A stretch of DNA of 64,000 bases from Limoniibacter endophyticus. Its GTDB lineage: Bacteria > Pseudomonadota > Alphaproteobacteria > Rhizobiales > Rhizobiaceae. The notes under the pieces were generated by a model. It was not told the DNA's origin. It saw only the letters and a list, made by a program, of their open reading frames with translations, and did no database searches. The translations under genes were made by a program, and so were the position numbers. Shown piece after piece: positions 57,271-64,000 of the stretch. Location of the stretch: positions 1 through 64,000 of the forward strand of contig NZ_BMZO01000009.1 in NCBI RefSeq assembly GCF_014652835.1. Direction: 5' to 3'. The first letter of the stretch is position 1; each line of letters opens with the position of its first letter.

Positions 57271-57276
57271 AACGGA

Positions 57277-58266
57277 TTATCCCAGAACGATGTTGGCCGC
57301 CGATTCCGGCAATTCCTCACCGAAGGCGCGCTGATAAAATTCCGCCACGACCGAACGTTCCAGCTCGTCGCACTTGTTGAGGAAGGTCAGGCGGAAGGCC
57401 AAACCGACGTCACCGCCGAAAATATGCGCGTTTTCGGCCCAGGTGATCACCGTACGGGGACTCATCACGGTTGAAAGATCGCCATTGATGAAGGCCGAGC
57501 GCGTCATGTCGGCGACACGCACCATCTTGTTGACGATCTGCTGGCCAGCCGTGTTCTGGTAATGCTTGGCTTTGGCGAGGATGATCGCAACTTCATTATC
57601 ATGAGGCAGATAATTCAGTGTCGTGACGATCGACCAACGGTCCATCTGCGCCTGGTTAATCTGTTGTGTGCCGTGATAAAGGCCTGTTGTATCACCGAGG
57701 CCAACCGTGTTGGCAGTCGCGAACAGGCGGAAAGCCGGATGCGGATGAATGACGCGGCTCTGGTCGAGCAAGGTCAGGCGGCCCGACGATTCCAGAATAC
57801 GCTGAATTACAAACATGACGTCCGGGCGACCGGCATCATATTCGTCGAAGACGAGCGCCACATTGTGCTGGTAAGCCCAAGGCAGGATACCGTCCTTGAA
57901 TTCGGTAACCTGCATGCCTTCCTTGACCACTATCGCATCTTTGCCGACGAGATCGATACGGCTGACGTGGCTGTCGAGGTTGACGCGGATACAAGGCCAG
58001 TTGAGGCGAGCCGCAACCTGCTCGATATGGGTCGACTTACCCGTCCCGTGATAGCCCGAAACCATGACGCGGCGATTATAGGCAAAACCAGCGAGAATCG
58101 CCAGCGTGGTCTGACGGTCGAACAAATAGTCCGGATCGGTTTCCGGCACATGTGCGTCAGCTTCCGAATAGGCCGGCACGACCATCTCGGAATCGAAACC
58201 GAAAACGTCCTTCACCTTGACGGTGGTGTCTGGAAGATTGGCGATATCGCGGTCGACCTTGTTCAT
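57277..58266 (-). CDS. cobS: Aerobic cobaltochelatase subunit CobS
   Basis: The AAA+ ATPase of the aerobic cobaltochelatase. 329 residues: Walker [10 protein letters not shown], Walker [11 protein letters not shown], sensor residues in TANTVGLGD and the Arg finger region [17 protein letters not shown]. CobS and CobT form stacked rings, like ChlI and ChlD of Mg-chelatase. ATG at 58266 has TGGAG five bases upstream; an upstream ATG at 58287 is less favoured. Followed closely by cobT. No cobalamin riboswitch is seen in the 85 bases before it. Confidence 0.96.
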   Translation of the reverse strand: MNKVDRDIANLPDTTVKVKDVFGFDSEMVVPAYSEADAHVPETDPDYLFDRQTTLAILAGFAYNRRVMVSGYHGTGKSTHIEQVAARLNWPCIRVNLDSHVSRIDLVGKDAIVVKEGMQVTEFKDGILPWAYQHNVALVFDEYDAGRPDVMFVIQRILESSGRLTLLDQSRVIHPHPAFRLFATANTVGLGDTTGLYHGTQQINQAQMDRWSIVTTLNYLPHDNEVAIILAKAKHYQNTAGQQIVNKMVRVADMTRSAFINGDLSTVMSPRTVITWAENAHIFGGDVGLAFRLTFLNKCDELERSVVAEFYQRAFGEELPESAANIVLG

Positions 58267-58351
58267 GCAAACTCCACAAACCGACAAGCGCCGGCATCTA
58301 TCTCAATATGGCGAGTCCTCCCGGCGGAGAACTGCAAGTTCCCGAATTCGC

Positions 58352-58981
58352 TTAGCAGAAACCGGACTTCTTGAGCAAACGATATGCTTCAAGAACATTG
58401 CGGAACCGCTCCTCGGAAGCGCGATCGCCGCCATTGGCATCCGGATGATGCAGCTTGATCAGTTCTTTATAACGCGTCGTGATCATACCGCTAGTGGCGT
58501 TGGGGCCCAGGCCCAGCGTTTCGAGCGCCTTGGCCTCAAGCGGCTTAGGGCGTCGCGCCTTCGGCACGATGCTTTCGGGACGTGCCGCTTTCGCCTGCGG
58601 ATCCCGGACGCGGCTGTAATAGGCCGCCGAGCCGGAACGCATTTGCGAAAAGTTTGGCGAGGACTGGTGCGTGGCGCTCGAGGTTGTGGCATTGGAGGCG
58701 GTTTTCCAGGTCGGACGATGTCCAGTCACCGCTTCTTTCTGGAACTTCGCGACTTCGCCATCGCTCAATCCGGAGAAGTAATTAAACTGCTTATTATATT
58801 CGCGCACGTGATCGACGCAGAAATGAAAATATTCACCCTCGCGCATGCGCCCGACGGGCGCCTTATGCGATCCGTCGGCATTGCAGCCGTCCCACTGACA
58901 GATCTGCTTGACGGGCTCGGCTTTCTTGCGCTTCTTGTCGGCAAAGCGGATGGAGGCGAATAAATCAGATTTTGCGTTCAT
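58352..58981 (-). CDS. J-domain protein with an N-terminal Cys/His cluster
   Basis: 209 residues. The C-terminal 60 residues are a J domain with the LHHPDAN motif, the HPD that stimulates DnaK. The N-terminus carries CQWDGC, a His and FHFCVDHVREYN, a likely metal site of Cys4 or Cys3His type, then a disordered Ser/Thr-rich linker. The J domain is C-terminal, unlike classical DnaJ. Its gene lies directly before cobS on the same strand, 85 bases away. A role as helper for the AAA+ CobST rings is a guess. Confidence 0.85.
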   Translation of the reverse strand: MNAKSDLFASIRFADKKRKKAEPVKQICQWDGCNADGSHKAPVGRMREGEYFHFCVDHVREYNKQFNYFSGLSDGEVAKFQKEAVTGHRPTWKTASNATTSSATHQSSPNFSQMRSGSAAYYSRVRDPQAKAARPESIVPKARRPKPLEAKALETLGLGPNATSGMITTRYKELIKLHHPDANGGDRASEERFRNVLEAYRLLKKSGFC

Positions 58982-59208
58982 CGGACCTGAATATCGGCAC
59001 AAAGGCCGTTGCATACAGAATTAACATCCACGCAAGAATGAACCCCTAAGGGTGCTCATGCAAAGCGCGAAACGGTTGACACGAAGACCTCCGGATAGCG
59101 TCATGCGCCAACGCGAGGTCAGACGGCTGGTTCCCGGCATACGAATCGACCGATGCCAGAGGCATCAAGACGAAACCGGACAAGCTGAATACTCCCAAGA
59201 GGATTAAC

Positions 59209-59514
59209 ATGACGACCATACAAAACGCTATCGAAACCAAGCTAACGGAGAAATTTTCCCCCGACCGGCTTGCGGTTGTCAACGAAAGCCATCTGCACGC
59301 AGGACATAAACACGAAGATTCGGGCCATCATGCGGCATTTGACGGCTCCGGCGAGACGCATTTCCGCGTCCGTATCGTTGCCACCGCGTTCGAAGGAATG
59401 AGCCGCCTTGATCGCCACCGCGCAATCCATGCCCTTCTTGCCCATGAACTGGAAAACGGCGTACACGCACTTGCCATCGAGGCATCCGCTCCTGGCGAAC
59501 CCACCCGCTGGTAA
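59209..59514 (+). CDS. BolA family protein
   Basis: 101 residues with the BolA KH-like fold: KFSPDRLAVVNESHLHAGHKHEDSGHHAAF, with several His in place of a Cys, and LSRLDRHRAIHALLAHELENGVHALAIEA, the helix-turn signature. BolA proteins bind iron-sulfur clusters with monothiol glutaredoxins and regulate shape and stress genes. AGAGGA precedes the ATG. The leader has a hairpin, GATGCC (59152-59157) with GGCATC (59161-59166). Divergent from the J-domain gene; its stop touches the end of aroB. Confidence 0.94.
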   Translation: MTTIQNAIETKLTEKFSPDRLAVVNESHLHAGHKHEDSGHHAAFDGSGETHFRVRIVATAFEGMSRLDRHRAIHALLAHELENGVHALAIEASAPGEPTRW

Positions 59515-60633
59515 TCAGCGTTCGAGAGACTGTTCCAGAAATGCCAGCACTTCCGATGATGGCACATCCCTAGCGATGAAACACTGTCCGATTCCTCGTG
59601 TCAGGATGAAGGTAAGCGCACCGCGCGATACCTTCTTGTCCTGCATGATATAGGTCAAAAGTGCCTCTGCGGTAGGTTTCATGCCTGGGATTTCATCGAT
59701 GCATGTCGGCAAACCAACCGCACGCAGATGCGCTTCGACGCGACTGGCGTCGTCCGAGCTTGCCAGATTCAGCCGCGTCGAAAACCGATGCGCCAGCGCC
59801 ATTCCTATTGCAACCCCCTCGCCATGCACCAGGCGCGCGGAGTCGTAAGCGCAGAAGGCTTCGAGCGCGTGGCCGAAAGTATGACCCAGATTGAGGAGTG
59901 CGCGATCGCCCGTCTCAAACTCATCGCGGCCTACGACATCGGCCTTGGCCTGGCAGGAAATGGCTATGGCCTGCTTGCGGGCATCGCCTCCGGAAAACAC
60001 CTGGTGCCAGTTTTTCTCGAGCCAGACGAAGAATTCAGGCTTGTCAATCAGCCCGTATTTGACGACCTCCGCGTAACCAGCGCGGAATTCGCGCTCAGAC
60101 AGCGTATTCAGTACATCTGTGTCCGCCAGCACCAGACGGGGTTGATGAAAAACTCCGACGAGATTCTTGCCGTGGCGTGAATTGATTCCCGTCTTGCCTC
60201 CCACGGAGGAATCGACCTGCGCTAGAAGTGACGTCGGGAGCTGCACAAAGCGCATGCCGCGTCGCACCACGCCGGCGGCGAACCCGGCCAGATCGCCGAT
60301 TACCCCCCCTCCAAAGGCAATCACGATGTCGCCGCGTTCCAGACGTGCAGCAAGTATCGCTTCAACCGTCGCCTCAAGATGCGCGAAGCTCTTCGTCGTC
60401 TCACCCGTCGGCAGTACATGCGTTGCATGCTCGATCCCAGCATGCAAAAGCGAAGCTTGCAACGCCTCCAGGTGCGCAGCGGCGACATTCTCATCCGTAA
60501 CGATCATCGCCCGCACCTTGCCCAGTCGGTCGACGATTTCAGCACCGGCGCGTGCAACGAGTCCGGAGCCTATCAGAATATCGTAGCTGCGCTCGTCCAG
60601 GCCGACGCGAACCTTGGCAATATCAGCGGTCAT
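59515..60633 (-). CDS. aroB: 3-dehydroquinate synthase
   Basis: Makes dehydroquinate from DAHP in the second shikimate step. 372 residues: NAD motif [22 protein letters not shown], the [21 protein letters not shown] zinc and substrate part, and metal ligands in [12 protein letters not shown] and [17 protein letters not shown]. Overlaps aroK by four bases. Confidence 0.97.
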   Translation of the reverse strand: MTADIAKVRVGLDERSYDILIGSGLVARAGAEIVDRLGKVRAMIVTDENVAAAHLEALQASLLHAGIEHATHVLPTGETTKSFAHLEATVEAILAARLERGDIVIAFGGGVIGDLAGFAAGVVRRGMRFVQLPTSLLAQVDSSVGGKTGINSRHGKNLVGVFHQPRLVLADTDVLNTLSEREFRAGYAEVVKYGLIDKPEFFVWLEKNWHQVFSGGDARKQAIAISCQAKADVVGRDEFETGDRALLNLGHTFGHALEAFCAYDSARLVHGEGVAIGMALAHRFSTRLNLASSDDASRVEAHLRAVGLPTCIDEIPGMKPTAEALLTYIMQDKKVSRGALTFILTRGIGQCFIARDVPSSEVLAFLEQSLER

Positions 60634-61223
60634 ACAGTCTGGCCTTCAGTTGCGGAGAGGCAATGCCGGAGAACTTCTTCGATGACTTCCGCACAGATCA
60701 CATCCTTCTGAACATCGCGCGAATGAATGATGATATTGGCTGTCTCATACACGGGATAACGCCTGGCCATAAGATCGGCCATCACGGCGCGCGGATCGGC
60801 AACCTTGAGAAGCGGACGGTTCTGGCGGCGCGAAACCCGCTCCATCAGAAGATTTAGGTCTGCCTTCAGCCACACCGAAATACCTTGGGCGATAATGGCG
60901 GCTCGTGTATTTTCGTTGATGAAAGCACCGCCGCCAGTGGAAAGAACTTGCGGGCCGCTTTCCAGGACGCGCAGGATTACGCGCTGCTCCAGTGCGCGAA
61001 ACTCCTGCTCACCATAGGCCTCGAATATCTCGGGGATCGTCATGCGCGACACGGCTTCGATCTCGTGATCGCTGTCGACGAATGGCAAAGACAGCATCGC
61101 AGCGACCTGCTTGCCGATAACGGTCTTTCCGGCCCCCATGAGGCCGACAAATACAATCGAACGCCCCCCGAGAGCCTCGATGAGTGCATTTGCCTTGGCG
61201 CGTGGCAGCATTTTCATGGGCAT
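60630..61223 (-). CDS. aroK: Shikimate kinase
   Basis: Phosphorylates shikimate at the 3-position. 197 residues with Walker [13 protein letters not shown], the shikimate-binding DSDHEIE and FRALE segments, and GGGAF. A slightly long N-terminal extension [20 protein letters not shown] precedes the fold. The ATG at 61223 has AAGGAAG just upstream; a second ATG two codons later may be used. Its 3' end overlaps aroB by ATGA, so the two are co-translated. Confidence 0.97.
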   Translation of the reverse strand: MPMKMLPRAKANALIEALGGRSIVFVGLMGAGKTVIGKQVAAMLSLPFVDSDHEIEAVSRMTIPEIFEAYGEQEFRALEQRVILRVLESGPQVLSTGGGAFINENTRAAIIAQGISVWLKADLNLLMERVSRRQNRPLLKVADPRAVMADLMARRYPVYETANIIIHSRDVQKDVICAEVIEEVLRHCLSATEGQTV

Positions 61224-61401
61224 CTTCCTTCAAGCCCGTTCGACATCAATTCAAACCAAAAATCAAGCTTCGTCGGTACGACCGAGCTGCTTGCAAAGCG
61301 CCTGAAGACAAAGCATAAATGCGCAATCATTCATGCAACCATTGCTCAACCAACGGTTCAATCTTAAAATTTGAGCAGCTTCTCGGGGACGTGCAGGACA
61401 T

Positions 61402-61545
61402 ATGCCGACATTGTTCAGGTTGGTCTTTTTCATGATGATCATGGCCGTTCTCATCTACGGTGCGATGTTTTCACTCGCGACCTTCGTCAAGCCGACCCAA
61501 ACTCAGATGACGATCCGTCTTCCCCTCGAATCCCTGGTAAACTGA
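61402..61545 (+). CDS. 47-residue single-pass membrane protein
   Basis: Small gene: [20 protein letters not shown], then [27 protein letters not shown]. One membrane helix (about 5-27) followed by a short periplasmic tail with KPTQ and a basic/acidic end. AGGA lies three to four bases before the ATG. Ends 7 bases before xerD. I recall such short proteins upstream of xerD in rhizobia; the function is unknown. The tail's MTIRLP shape is distinctive. Confidence 0.7.
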   Translation: MPTLFRLVFFMMIMAVLIYGAMFSLATFVKPTQTQMTIRLPLESLVN

Positions 61546-61552
61546 GCATCCC

Positions 61553-62467
61553 ATGGATTTGCGCATCGAATCTTTTCTCGAAATGATGAGCGCCGAACGC
61601 GGCGCTGCGAAAAACACCCTGGAATCCTATCGTCGGGATCTTGAGGATGCCGCGGGCTTTTGCAAGGCGCACCAGTCTACGCTTCAGGAAGCCTCGACAG
61701 ATCTGCTCCGCGATTACCTTGCCAGTCTTGCAGATGCGGGATTTGCAACGAGTTCACAGGCGCGGCGCGTTGCGGCACTAAGGCAATTCTACAAGTTCCT
61801 CTACCTGGAGAATCTACGAAGCGACGATCCCACCATCACCATCGACAGCCCGAAGAAAGAGGCAAGCCTGCCAAAGATCATGAGCGTGACGGAGACGAGC
61901 CGTCTTCTTGATCTAGCCGCGGAAGAAGCGGCGGAAGGCATCGGAACGCCCCGCGCCATCCGCATTCACGCTCTTGTCGAGGTTCTCTATGCTACAGGGC
62001 TTCGTGTTTCCGAACTGGTCTCGCTACCGGTAGAAGTTGCCAAGCGCGACGATCGTTTCTTCATCGTGCGCGGCAAGGGTAACAAGGAACGTCTCGTACC
62101 GCTCACCGCACCCGCGCGCGCGGCAATGAAACGTTGGCTGGCCGCGCGGAAGCTGCAGGGCGATGAAGATAGCCCATGGCTCTTTCCCGCAGCTTCCGAA
62201 ACCGGACATCTGGCAAGACAGGTATTTGGCCGGGAGCTTAAAGAGCTTGCTGCACGAGCCGGAATCGCCAGTGCCAAAATTTCGCCGCACGTGTTGCGTC
62301 ATGCTTTCGCCAGCCACCTTTTGCAATACGGTGCCGACCTTCGTACCGTGCAGCAATTGCTGGGCCATGCTGATATTTCAACCACGCAAATTTACACGCA
62401 TGTGATTGAAGAACGACTGGTAAGCCTTGTGAATGACCATCATCCGCTTGCCGATTTGCCCCGGTGA
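61553..62467 (+). CDS. xerD: Site-specific tyrosine recombinase XerD
   Basis: With XerC it resolves chromosome dimers at dif under control of FtsK. 304 residues: SAM-like N-terminal core-binding domain and a catalytic domain with Arg151 (ATGLRVSEL), Lys175, His246-Arg249 (HVLRH), His272 (LGHADIST) and the nucleophile Tyr281. All five catalytic residues are present. ATG at 61553, 7 bases after the small gene. It is not adjacent to an integron or phage. Confidence 0.95.
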   Translation: MDLRIESFLEMMSAERGAAKNTLESYRRDLEDAAGFCKAHQSTLQEASTDLLRDYLASLADAGFATSSQARRVAALRQFYKFLYLENLRSDDPTITIDSPKKEASLPKIMSVTETSRLLDLAAEEAAEGIGTPRAIRIHALVEVLYATGLRVSELVSLPVEVAKRDDRFFIVRGKGNKERLVPLTAPARAAMKRWLAARKLQGDEDSPWLFPAASETGHLARQVFGRELKELAARAGIASAKISPHVLRHAFASHLLQYGADLRTVQQLLGHADISTTQIYTHVIEERLVSLVNDHHPLADLPR

Positions 62468-62565
62468 GGGTATTGGGAAGCGACTTGCGGTAGCGTAAAG
62501 CCCGTTAAAACGCGCGCGATATAAGCGCAAATGCAACCGACTTTTGGCGATTGGTCCCCGAAAGA

Positions 62566-63516
62566 ATGTACAATTACCTCGATTTTGAGAAGCCCGTGGC
62601 AGATCTCGAAGGCAAGATCCTCGAGCTCAAGAAGCTGTCGGAGGCCGGCGAGGCCGTCGACGTCAACGACGAGGTCGTCCGCCTGGAGAAGCGCTCGAAG
62701 GACGCGCTGATCGATCTCTATAAGGCGCTGACCCCGTGGCAGAAGGCGCAGGTCGCCCGTCATCCGGATCGTCCGCACTGCCTCGATTACGTTAAGGAGC
62801 TCTTCACCGATTTCACGCCAATGGCCGGCGACCGCTCCTTCGGCGAAGACCACGCCGTGATCGGCGGCTTTGCACGCTTCCGCGGCCAGGCAATTGCCTT
62901 GCTCGGCCATGAGAAGGGCAATGACACGAAATCCCGTCTCAAGCACAATTTCGGCATGGCGAAGCCCGAGGGTTATCGCAAGGCCGTGCGTCTCATGGAG
63001 CTGGCCGACCGCTTCGGCCTTCCGCTGATCACGCTCGTCGATACGGCCGGCGCCTATCCAGGCATTGGAGCTGAGGAACGCGGGCAGGCAGAAGCCATCG
63101 CTCGTTCGACTTCGGCTTGCCTTTCGCTCAAATCTCCCTCGGTATCAGTCATCATTGGCGAAGGCGGTTCAGGCGGGGCGATCGCCATTGCAGTTGCCAA
63201 CAAGGTGCACATGCTGGAGCATTCCATCTATTCGGTGATTTCACCCGAAGGTGCCGCCTCGATCCTCTGGCGTGATCCCACTCGCGCGAAGGATGCCGCA
63301 ACAAACATGAAGATCACCGCACAGGACCTGCTCGATCTCAAGGTCATCGACACCATCATCCCCGAGCCGCTCGGTGGCGCTCATCGTGATCGTGCAAAGG
63401 CTATTCGCGATACTGGCGATGTCATTGCCCGCTCATTGGACGAGCTCACCGCCTCTGGCGCGGACTTTCGAGAGCAGCGCCGCGAGAAATTTCTTGCCAT
63501 TGGTCGCACCCTTTAA
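62566..63516 (+). CDS. accA: Acetyl-CoA carboxylase carboxyltransferase subunit alpha
   Basis: With AccD it transfers CO2 from biotin to acetyl-CoA, making malonyl-CoA for fatty acids. 316 residues: start [76 protein letters not shown] and the [17 protein letters not shown] core. Nearly identical in shape to other rhizobial AccA. The ATG at 62566 is taken over a start five codons earlier. Followed by a terminator. Confidence 0.97.
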   Translation: MYNYLDFEKPVADLEGKILELKKLSEAGEAVDVNDEVVRLEKRSKDALIDLYKALTPWQKAQVARHPDRPHCLDYVKELFTDFTPMAGDRSFGEDHAVIGGFARFRGQAIALLGHEKGNDTKSRLKHNFGMAKPEGYRKAVRLMELADRFGLPLITLVDTAGAYPGIGAEERGQAEAIARSTSACLSLKSPSVSVIIGEGGSGGAIAIAVANKVHMLEHSIYSVISPEGAASILWRDPTRAKDAATNMKITAQDLLDLKVIDTIIPEPLGGAHRDRAKAIRDTGDVIARSLDELTASGADFREQRREKFLAIGRTL

Positions 63517-63525
63517 ATGTCGAGA

Positions 63526-63557
63526 ACGGCGGCGATCACAATTTCGCCGCTGTTTTT
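63526..63557 (+). terminator. Terminator after accA
   Basis: ACGGCGGCGA (63526-63535) pairs with TCGCCGCTGT (63544-63553) over an 8-base loop, with one G-T wobble, and T continues to 63557. It lies 10 bases after the accA stop. Confidence 0.87.
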
Positions 63558-63696
63558 CCTTCTGACTGCCATCGGATAAGGTGATTCCGGCCTCTTCCGG
63601 TAAAGGTTTCGTAAGGTTAATCTCCGTATAGAATTCCATATGCATTGTGCAAAAAGGTGGAATTCGTGCTTAGTTCGGGTCACATCGTGAGGGACA

Positions 63697-64000
63697 TGTC
63701 ACAAGTCACCCCAGACGATCGACCACGCCGCATATCCGGCGTGATCGTCAAGCGTGCGCTTCAGGCGCTGATGCTGGCCTCCCTTGTGGCGCTCGCTGCC
63801 TGCCAGGACAAAACCCTTTCCGACATCGCCCCGAAGGCCAATGCCAAGTTGCCTGCCCGCATCGTGCAGCAGATGAAGGCCAAGGGCATGAATGAGAAGT
63901 CGCCCATCATGGTGCGTATCTTCAAGGAAGAGGCAAAGCTCGAAGTCTGGAAGCAGAAGACCAACGGCCGCTACGATATCATTGCCAGCTACGACATCTG
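63697..64000 (+). CDS. Lipoprotein L,D-transpeptidase family protein, N-terminal part
   Basis: A gene cut by the window end; 101 codons are visible. A lipoprotein signal ends in LVALAAC (Cys36), followed by DIAPKANAKLPARIVQQMKAKGMNEKSPIMVRIFKEEAKLEVWKQKTNGRYDIIASYDI, the start of the YafK-like subgroup of YkuD L,D-transpeptidases. The catalytic Cys lies beyond the edge, so activity is unseen. ATG at 63697 has GAGGGAC close upstream. It would be a second envelope transpeptidase in this window, of a different class from the one at 2849-4270. Confidence 0.85.

Noticed and set aside
58267-58351. Possible cobalamin riboswitch before cobS
   Set aside because: Only 85 bases, far too short, and no B12-box sequence is present.
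1-64000. CRISPR arrays, insertion sequences, phage genes and attachment sites
   Set aside because: No regularly spaced repeats, transposase or integrase (other than housekeeping XerD), or terminal inverted repeats were found in reading.

Overview
The window looks like a chromosomal core segment of an alphaproteobacterium of the order Hyphomicrobiales (Rhizobiales), most likely the Brucella/Ochrobactrum group. The reasons are the aerobic cobaltochelatase pair CobS/CobT, a GAF-containing nitrogen-type enzyme I (PtsP), a CpdR-like receiver with a CtrA-type box upstream, an Omp25/31-type outer-membrane barrel, many small alphaproteobacterial families (DUF1178, DUF2125, DUF3108, DUF4167) and moderately high GC. 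I see no phage, insertion sequence, CRISPR array or resistance island; genes are tightly packed and intact. This is inference from protein families, not from a database match.

Layout. 1-8300: a membrane-anchored M23 peptidase, a 450-bp poorly explained stretch with one possible zinc-ribbon mini-gene, a YkuD L,D-transpeptidase, clpB behind a heat-shock type promoter, and a DUF4167 protein. 8300-14130: a minus-strand run prmC, prfA, ptsP, lysC. 14277-15961: an ABC-2 exporter pair. 16148-20245: ubiG, DUF1178, a nitrilase-family amidohydrolase, grxC, comF and an NDUFAF5-like methyltransferase. 20260-24454: an orphan Flp pilin, a small membrane protein, then mutT, a GNAT, argJ and a parvulin. 24723-30630: secA, a CelD-like acyltransferase, an Omp25/31 barrel, tRNA-Leu(CAA) and dsbB. 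30631-36705: an HNH nuclease, an AlkA glycosylase, gluQ, YihY, an SDR, a HIG1-like protein, a corrinoid adenosyltransferase and a rhomboid protease. 36905-41371: etfBA, 3-hydroxyacyl-CoA dehydrogenase, cpdR, hpt and a small membrane protein. 41590-46451: ftsE, ftsX, ydcF, plsC, a ChaC-like cyclotransferase and DUF2125. 46504-52234: tyrC/hisC, metX/metW, a methyltransferase and gloB. 52240-58981: DUF3108, rpmB, a queuosine-precursor transporter behind what appears to be a preQ1-I riboswitch, a phytase-like secreted protein, cobT, cobS and a J-domain protein. 59209-64000: bolA, aroB/aroK, a 47-residue membrane protein, xerD, accA and the start of a lipoprotein L,D-transpeptidase that runs off the end.

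Themes: envelope building (M23 peptidase, two L,D-transpeptidases, FtsEX, PlsC, SecA, parvulin, DsbB, Omp), amino-acid synthesis (LysC, ArgJ, TyrC, HisC, MetXW, AroBK), translation (PrfA with its methylase PrmC, GluQ, RpmB, tRNA-Leu) and cobalamin use (CobST, adenosyltransferase). Two unlinked parts bear on tRNA queuosine: GluQ glutamylates queuosine-34 of tRNA-Asp and the YhhQ transporter imports its precursor. The most interesting regulatory signals are the compact preQ1-like element that would pair with the start codon of the YhhQ gene, the CtrA-type box before cpdR, the RpoH-type promoter of clpB, and an 11-bp direct repeat before secA. I did not find a convincing wholly new multi-gene system.
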